DNA from: Gammaproteobacteria bacterium
GTDB lineage: Bacteria > Pseudomonadota > Gammaproteobacteria > Steroidobacterales > Rariloculaceae
Direction: 5' to 3'
DNA length: 64,000 nt
Assembly (NCBI GenBank): GCA_017577365.1
Contig: PKRJ01000002.1
Span: 55,000-118,999 of the forward strand
Part shown: one piece after another, positions 61,716 to 64,000 of the stretch
Layout of the letters: every line of letters begins with the position of its first letter
Position numbering within the stretch: the stretch's first letter is position 1
The notes under the pieces: model-generated
What the model was told of the DNA's origin: nothing
Seen by the model: the letters and a program-made list of their open reading frames with translations, nothing else
Database searches by the model: none
Translations under genes and position numbers: made by a program

Positions 61716-61750
61716 GAAGGGCGAAGACCGGATCTCTGTCTTCGCCCTTC
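61716..61750. terminator. bidirectional terminator between yceI and glyA
   Basis: A perfect 13-bp stem (61716-61728 with 61738-61750) with a 9-nt loop sits between convergent yceI and glyA. GTTC-rich sequence follows on the plus side. It can serve both genes. Confidence 0.7.
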
Positions 61751-61790
61751 GTTCGTTCTCGGTGCGCCGCGAGCGCGGCGCTTCCCCGCT

Positions 61791-63044
61791 TCAGATCCGG
61801 ATTCCGGGCGCCGGAAACGCCTGGCAGAACTCCGCGACCTCGGCGCGGATCCGCGCGAGCGCCGCGTCGTCGTCCGCGTGCTCGACGGCCCGGTCGATCC
61901 ACTTGGCGATCAGCGGCATCTCGCGCTCGGTCATGCCGCGCGACGTGATCGACGGTGTGCCGAGACGGATGCCGCTCGGGTCGAATGGCTTGCGCGGGTC
62001 GTACGGCACCGTGTTGTAGTTGCACTCGATGCCGGCCTTGTGCAGCGCCTGCGCCGCGGGCTTGCCGTTGATGCCGCGCGGCGTCACGTCGATCAGGATC
62101 AGGTGGTTGTCCGTCCCGCCGGAGATCAGCCGAAAGCCGCGCTCGCCGAGGGCTTCGGCCAACGCCTTCGCGTTCGCCACGGTTTGCCGCGCATAGCGCT
62201 TGAAGTCGTCGGTCATGGCCTCTTTCAACGCGACGGCGATCGCGGCGGTCGTGTGGTTGTGCGGTCCGCCCTGCAGCCCCGGGAAGACCGCCCGGTCGAT
62301 CTCCTTCGCGTACGTGCCGTCCGAGAGCACCATGCCGCCGCGAGGTCCGCGCAGCGTCTTGTGCGTCGTCGTCGTCGCGATCGGCGCATGCGGGAACGGG
62401 CTCGGATGGACGCCGGCCGCGACGAGGCCGGCGATGTGCGCGATGTCGGCGACGAGGATCGCGCCGACCGCTTTCGCGATCTGCGCGAACCCCTCGAAGT
62501 CCCAGATGCGCGGATACGCCGTGCCGCCGCAAATGATGATTCGGGGCCGCTCCTTGCGCGCGAGCGCTTCGACGCGGTCGAGATCGACGAGATGGGTGCT
62601 CGGGTCGACGTCGTACTGCACGGCACGGTAGAGCATGCCAGAGAAGTTCACGTTCCAGCCGTGCGTCAGGTGCCCGCCGAAGGGCAGCCCGAGCCCCATC
62701 ACCGTCTCGCCGGGCTTCACGAGCGCGAGATACACGGCCTGATTCGCCGGCGATCCCGAGTAAGGCTGCACGTTCGCGTGCTGGACGCCGAACAAGGCCT
62801 TCGCGCGCTCGATCGCGATCGTCTCGATCCGGTCGATATAGTCCTGACCTTCGTAGTACCGGCGGCCCGGATAACCCTCCGAATACTTGTTGTTCAGGAT
62901 CGAGCCCGTCGCCTCCATCACGGCCTGGGACGCGTAGTTCTCCGACGGGATCAGCCGAATGTAGTCGTGCTGACGCCGTGCTTCGTCGAGGATCAGACCG
63001 TGAATCTCGGGATCGGTGGCTGCCAGAGCCGGCATATCCGACAT
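61791..63044 (-). CDS. glyA: serine hydroxymethyltransferase
   Basis: PLP enzyme that splits serine into glycine and 5,10-methylene-THF (or the reverse). The 417-residue protein has LIPSENYAS near 31-39, SEGYPGRRYYEGQ, and the PLP Lys in TTTTHKTLRGPRGG (near residue 227). The ATG at 63044 with AGAGGA is the right start; the upstream 16 residues are not conserved. It supplies or removes methylene-THF, completing the one-carbon links to MetF and Fhs in the same window. Confidence 0.97.
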   Translation of the reverse strand: MSDMPALAATDPEIHGLILDEARRQHDYIRLIPSENYASQAVMEATGSILNNKYSEGYPGRRYYEGQDYIDRIETIAIERAKALFGVQHANVQPYSGSPANQAVYLALVKPGETVMGLGLPFGGHLTHGWNVNFSGMLYRAVQYDVDPSTHLVDLDRVEALARKERPRIIICGGTAYPRIWDFEGFAQIAKAVGAILVADIAHIAGLVAAGVHPSPFPHAPIATTTTHKTLRGPRGGMVLSDGTYAKEIDRAVFPGLQGGPHNHTTAAIAVALKEAMTDDFKRYARQTVANAKALAEALGERGFRLISGGTDNHLILIDVTPRGINGKPAAQALHKAGIECNYNTVPYDPRKPFDPSGIRLGTPSITSRGMTEREMPLIAKWIDRAVEHADDDAALARIRAEVAEFCQAFPAPGIRI

Positions 63045-63205
63045 AGCTTTCCTCTTGACTGAATCCATCCGTGCGTTCGGCGGCGGGAGCATGGCGCCGG
63101 CGGGTGCGCCATTCTAGCGAACTCGACGCGCGAGCGGGGGCTTGGCCGCGGCGAATCCCGATCCGTCGACGAACGTACCGTAGCGTCTCCGCCCTGCCGC
63201 CCGGA

Positions 63206-63865
63206 TCAAAGCGACGCGCGCAACCCGACGGTAAAGCTGCGCCCGGGCAGCGGCGCGAGATCCTTGACGATCGACGTCGCCTTGCGCGCCTCCTCGTCGA
63301 GCAGATTCGAGCCCGTCACGACGAGGTCGAGCGGCCGCGGTCCGCCGTCCCGCAACCTCAACCTGACGTCGAAACCGAGCAGCGTGTAGCCGTCGGTCGG
63401 CGTCTCGAACGGCGCAACGCGGCGCCGAGCCTCGTGACGAGCCGCTTCGACGCCGGCGACGATACGCGCGTCGTGATATTGCCATCGAATCCCGTACCGC
63501 CGCGGCGGGATTCGCGGTAACGGCTCGCCGGTCGCGAGCTCGGCACGCACGGCGTCGCCGTGCACACGCAGATCGACCTCGCCGCGCCCGACTTGCGCGA
63601 CCGTCACGAAGAGCTCCGCCTCGGCGCCGGTCAACGTCGCATCGCGCTGCACGTGCGTGAAGATCGGCAGCCCGGTCGACGCATCCTCTTCGCCGGTCTC
63701 GGCGAGATAGACGAAGTCGTCGTAGTCGGTGTGGAACGCCGTTACCGCCCACGTGATCCGGCCGTCCGTGCGGCGCAGCCCGACATCGACGTGTCTTGCG
63801 GCCTCGACGTGGAGGTGCGGGTCGCCGATCTCGAACGTGCTCGACGCGAGGTGCGGGCCGTGCGC
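63206..63865 (-). CDS. TonB-dependent receptor, C-terminal fragment (truncated by adapter sequence)
   Basis: The last ~219 residues of an outer-membrane receptor, ending in GRSFTVGLRASL. The visible start AHGPHLASSTFEIGDPHL, FVYLAETGEEDASTGLPIFTH and the closing LDLVVTGSNLLDEEARKATS are typical of ZnuD-like/iron-type TonB-dependent receptors. The frame meets a stop codon directly beyond 63865, where the adapter match begins; the true upstream part of the gene is missing from this assembly. Function of the full protein cannot be judged. Confidence 0.8.
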   Translation of the reverse strand, partial: AHGPHLASSTFEIGDPHLHVEAARHVDVGLRRTDGRITWAVTAFHTDYDDFVYLAETGEEDASTGLPIFTHVQRDATLTGAEAELFVTVAQVGRGEVDLRVHGDAVRAELATGEPLPRIPPRRYGIRWQYHDARIVAGVEAARHEARRRVAPFETPTDGYTLLGFDVRLRLRDGGPRPLDLVVTGSNLLDEEARKATSIVKDLAPLPGRSFTVGLRASL

Positions 63866-64000
63866 TGGGGCTTATACAAAGAGACGAGCCCAAGAGAGGG
63901 ACTCCCATCTAGTATGCCGTCTTCTGATGGAAAAAAAAACAAATAAACCAAGGTATAGAGTCACTGTGTCCATATTCTGAATGACGACTACAGTTCCAAA
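63865..64000. other. sequencing adapter read-through and poly-A noise (artefact, not genomic)
   Basis: From 63865 the sequence changes abruptly to an AT-richer composition. An ungapped alignment to the Nextera transposase-end/index-read adapter, as I recall it, gives 45 of 58 matching non-index positions, including TTATACA (63872-63878), CGAGCCCA (63885-63892) and GTATGCCGTCTTCTG (63912-63926). The 8-nt index position (63899-63906, GGACTCCC) differs at one base from i7 index N705. A poly-A run (63931-63939) and low-complexity sequence follow. All mismatches are C-to-A/G or T-to-G, like low-quality base calls. Open frames reaching into this part are not real. Confidence 0.9.

Noticed and set aside
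1..63864. tRNA, rRNA, phage integrase, plasmid origin or IS element
   Set aside because: No tRNA fold, rRNA segment, transposase, integrase or replication gene was recognised in the genomic part of the window.
63729..63980. An 83-residue plus-strand frame crossing 63865
   Set aside because: It runs into the adapter-like region, so it is not genomic.

Overview
The window reads as a high-GC Gram-negative proteobacterium. Lipid-A-core genes (a family 9 glycosyltransferase and a Kdo hydroxylase), TonB-dependent receptors, a periplasmic TonB-type protein and 7Fe ferredoxin all point that way. The repertoire (DUF6152-type secreted proteins, ankyrin proteins, a DUF1592-type cytochrome, short MetE-like proteins) suggests an aerobic gammaproteobacterium, but the exact lineage is inference. 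Most of the window is real chromosome. The last ~135 bases are not: they match Illumina Nextera adapter read-through followed by poly-A and noise, so the sequence effectively ends near 63865 inside a TonB-dependent receptor gene.

Layout. 1-4.0 kb: the 5' part of a 2-oxoacid:ferredoxin oxidoreductase alpha subunit, divergent from a 2Fe-2S and a 7Fe ferredoxin, then a phospholipase D-type lipoprotein. 4.0-6.9 kb: an aldehyde dehydrogenase and a short MetE-like protein. 6.9-15.4 kb (minus strand): a one-carbon/methyl-cycle operon reading HTH-methyltransferase-fold protein, metF, metK, adenosine kinase, ahcY, fhs, PAP2 phosphatase. 15.6-26.7 kb: Na+/solute symporter, LPS core genes, malic enzyme, an APH/ATPase fusion, a flavoprotein reductase, a second MetE-like protein and a MmyB-type regulator. 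27.3-32.8 kb: TonB-dependent receptor, SnoaL-like protein, TauD-like dioxygenase and an exported amidohydrolase. 32.8-37.8 kb (minus): Tat-exported metallo-beta-lactamase-fold protein, di-haem DUF1592-type protein, ankyrin protein. 38.2-39.6 kb: a LigM/DesA-type tetrahydrofolate-dependent aromatic O-demethylase, followed by a 246-bp nested fold-back element. 40-50.2 kb (minus): an ABC importer and a six-gene operon of secreted proteins, FAD oxidoreductase, IlvD/Edd-family dehydratase and an ankyrin protein. 50.5-57.9 kb: DUF3300 protein, aminotransferase, membrane cytochrome, FAD aromatic monooxygenase, arylamine N-acetyltransferase and a LigJ-type 4-oxalomesaconate hydratase. 58-63.9 kb: Nudix, TonB-type protein, a second MetF-like protein, YceI, glyA and the receptor fragment.

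How the genes work together. The connecting theme is methyl-group traffic from methoxylated (lignin-type) aromatics. LigM moves a methyl group from vanillate/3-O-methylgallate-like substrates to tetrahydrofolate; LigJ belongs to the 4,5-cleavage pathway that consumes the demethylated ring. The 5-methyl-THF can be oxidised through MetF and, with a FolD not present here, Fhs to formate, exchanged with serine by GlyA, or used by MetE-like proteins to make methionine, which MetK, AhcY and adenosine kinase cycle through SAM and SAH. The ring-cleavage dioxygenase and most of the lower pathway are outside the window. The IlvD/FAD/ankyrin operon and the MBL/DUF1592/ankyrin operon look like uncharacterised catabolic or envelope systems.
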